From: Herminiimonas contaminans
GTDB taxonomy: Bacteria > Pseudomonadota > Gammaproteobacteria > Burkholderiales > Burkholderiaceae_D
Length of the DNA stretch: 64,000 bases
Direction of reading: 5' to 3'
Assembly (NCBI RefSeq): GCF_015645465.1
Contig: NZ_JADOEL010000003.1
Coordinates: forward strand, 186,001-250,000
Below the pieces are notes generated by a model. The model was not told where the DNA came from. It made no database searches and was given only the letters and a program-made list of their open reading frames with translations. The position numbers were made by a program, and so were the translations under genes. This document shows, piece by piece, positions 62,942 through 64,000 of this stretch; the first letter of the stretch is position 1; each line of letters starts with the position of its first letter.

Positions 62942-63547
62942 CTTTTCTGGATTCGATTTGCCTCGTGTGCGATACGGCTAAACAAAGGCTTCCTCCTGTC
63001 CTGTTTTGCAAAGCTAAAAAGCGAACGGTTTGCTAAGTCCGCACCTCATTGGTGGGCGGTGTAGAGCTCCCAATTCTTTCTATTCTCCAAATTTGTATCC
63101 ATATCCTAAGTAATAGCGGATGGCGTCCTGCATCAGGTGGTTGGCTTGATCTCGTCGCTTGCATAGAAGTGCTTGTCGCATCGTCATGCGATGGGCGTTG
63201 CGGTAATTGGAATGCGTCCCGGCATGGTCCCGAATGGATGGATCGAACTTTTTAGCCGCAGGCACATGCTGTTCTCATCTTTGTTCGGGATTGAGGCGGA
63301 CTGCTAACTAGGGTGCAGGCGGCTCCTTGTGGTCAGGCGCGAGCGGTTTCTGATTGTGCATGCTGGTCGTTAGTTTTCCGCCGCAGCACAAATTTTCGGG
63401 TTGATTGTATGTGCCCTGTGTAGGTCACAGCCGGTCGTTTTCAGACTTGGCAGCACCCGGAATAATTGCAAGCGCCTGTTAGACGTCGATATTTTTCAAC
63501 ATATTTGTAACATGGCAGATAGCTTTTAGCTGCTTATCTTGTCGAAT

Positions 63548-63564
63548 TGCACTAAAATAGTGCG
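63548..63564. promoter_or_regulatory. NtrC-like palindrome upstream of gdhA
   Basis: TGCACTAAAATAGTGCG matches 14 of 17 positions of the enteric NtrC site TGCACCAAAATGGTGCA; the core GCACTA-AAA-TAGTGC is perfectly symmetrical. It lies about 130 bases before the gdhA start. No sigma-54 promoter is visible downstream, so it may act as a repressor site or with a sigma-70 promoter. Confidence 0.5.
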
Positions 63565-63643
63565 CTCTGTGAAAGATGCAGATTCAGCCTATTCCTTCAC
63601 GTAGTAAAGCGACGCTATACATCAATTGCGATCGCAGACTGTG

Positions 63644-63662
63644 ATCCGGTACTGAACCGGAT
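63644..63662 (+). promoter_or_regulatory. Leader hairpin before gdhA
   Basis: Arms ATCCGGT and ACCGGAT with a 5-base loop, 34-52 bases before the start codon. It could shape gdhA mRNA translation or be an operator. Confidence 0.35.
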
Positions 63663-63695
63663 GCGCACTTCCCCCATTTATTGTTAGGAGCAATT

Positions 63696-64000
63696 TTGAC
63701 TCACGCCACCGTGGACGGCTTTCTTGCCATGGTCGCCAAGCGCGACCCTCATCAACCAGAATTTTTGCAAGCTGTTAAAGAGGTCATGCTCAGCTTGTGG
63801 CCTTTTATTGAAAAAAATCCGAAGTATGCAAAGGATGGTTTGCTGGAACGCCTGGTTGAGGCAGAACGCGTCATTCAGTTTCGTGTGTCATGGGTAGATG
63901 ATCGTGGCCAGGTGCAGGTCAATCGTGCTTTCCGTATCCAGCACAGCTCGGCGATTGGTCCGTTCAAGGGCGGTATGCGTTTCCACCCATCGGTCAATCT
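63696..64000 (+). CDS. gdhA: NADP-dependent glutamate dehydrogenase, 5' part
   Basis: The first 101 residues of a GdhA of the hexameric NADP type, continuing past the window: A-K-R-D-P-H-Q-P-E-F-L-Q-A-V, R-V-S-W-V-D-D-R-G-Q-V and P-F-K-G-G-M-R-F-H-P-S-V-N, which includes a substrate-binding lysine. It aminates 2-oxoglutarate to glutamate. The likely start is TTG 63696 with AGGAG five bases upstream; GTG 63711 is an alternative. Confidence 0.92.
   Translation, partial: MTHATVDGFLAMVAKRDPHQPEFLQAVKEVMLSLWPFIEKNPKYAKDGLLERLVEAERVIQFRVSWVDDRGQVQVNRAFRIQHSSAIGPFKGGMRFHPSVN

Larger units (their letters stand above)
62906..63695 (+). other. Gene-free region between tRNA-Arg and gdhA
   Basis: After the tRNA terminator there are about 750 bases with no convincing gene. 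Short open frames (for example 63080-63265 on the minus strand, GTG start, 61 codons) have no ribosome site or recognisable domain. From 63480 on it is AT-rich and contains the gdhA control elements (NtrC-like box and leader hairpin). No direct repeat of the tRNA 3' end was seen. Confidence 0.5.

Noticed and set aside
62940-62970. A partial copy of the tRNA-Arg T-arm (TTCGATT) as a possible attachment site
   Set aside because: Only seven bases match; a real att repeat would normally be longer and accompanied by an integrase gene.
63049-63265. Short open frames on both strands after tRNA-Arg
   Set aside because: Fewer than 70 codons, overlapping each other, without ribosome sites or recognisable domains.
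63510-63535. TGGCAGA ... as a sigma-54 promoter near the gdhA NtrC-like box
   Set aside because: The GC of the -12 element is missing at the required distance.
1-64000. CRISPR arrays, insertion sequences, prophage genes and toxin-antitoxin pairs
   Set aside because: No regularly spaced repeats, transposase or integrase motifs, or paired small toxin/antitoxin genes were seen on either strand.

Overview
The window reads as chromosome from a betaproteobacterium, order Burkholderiales, most probably Oxalobacteraceae (a Herminiimonas/Janthinobacterium-like organism). This rests on the class I PHA synthase followed by phaR, the complete E. coli-like flagellar gene order with divergent flgMN/flgA and flgB and divergent fliE/fliF, the mfd-serB and ispDF/ompR-envZ neighbourhood, and moderate GC content. 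The genus is an inference; no rRNA is present. I saw no insertion sequence, prophage, CRISPR array or toxin-antitoxin pair. Most of the window is ordinary core genome, so the interesting signals are mainly regulatory sites and a few unrecognised small genes.

Layout. 1-1524: 3' end of a large RTX/haemolysin-repeat protein. 1591-9626: housekeeping and storage genes (bamD, rluD, pgeF, phaC, phaR, rimO) with three unrecognised small genes. 9646-10818: a metC-like lyase. 11147-16719: a five-gene dipeptide/oligopeptide ABC transporter operon with a structured upstream region. 16776-22926: a small membrane protein, mfd-serB, ispD-ispF. 23181-26274: an OmpR/EnvZ-type two-component system flanked by a small membrane protein and a small secreted protein. 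26377-57940: about 31.5 kb of flagellar genes. 58402-62519: a GGDEF diguanylate cyclase and a NarL-type response regulator with its PAS sensor kinase. 62829-62905: tRNA-Arg(ACG). 63696 to the end: start of gdhA.

Flagellar region. flgN-flgM-flgA run leftward and flgBCDEFGHIJ-flgK-flgL rightward (rod, hook, rings, junction). fliLMNOPQR and fliFGHIJK run leftward (motor switch, export gate, ATPase complex, MS ring), with fliE divergent from fliF. A leftward late group follows: fliC, flaG, fliD, fliS, fliT, a second FliK-like gene, a FlhB-C-terminal-like gene and ycgR. Good sigma-28 (FliA) promoter matches lie upstream of flgM, fliC and flgK, and a weaker one upstream of the diguanylate cyclase. 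Together these suggest a FliA-dependent late regulon that could include a c-di-GMP synthase, with the c-di-GMP-binding brake YcgR as a possible receiver. flhDC, flhA, flhB, fliA, motAB and che genes are not in the window.

Regulatory highlights: an NtrC-like palindrome upstream of gdhA (14 of 17 positions by eye), a tandem OmpR-type site upstream of ompR, and a palindrome plus sigma-54-like -24/-12 element upstream of the peptide transporter. All motif calls were made by eye and carry no statistical score.
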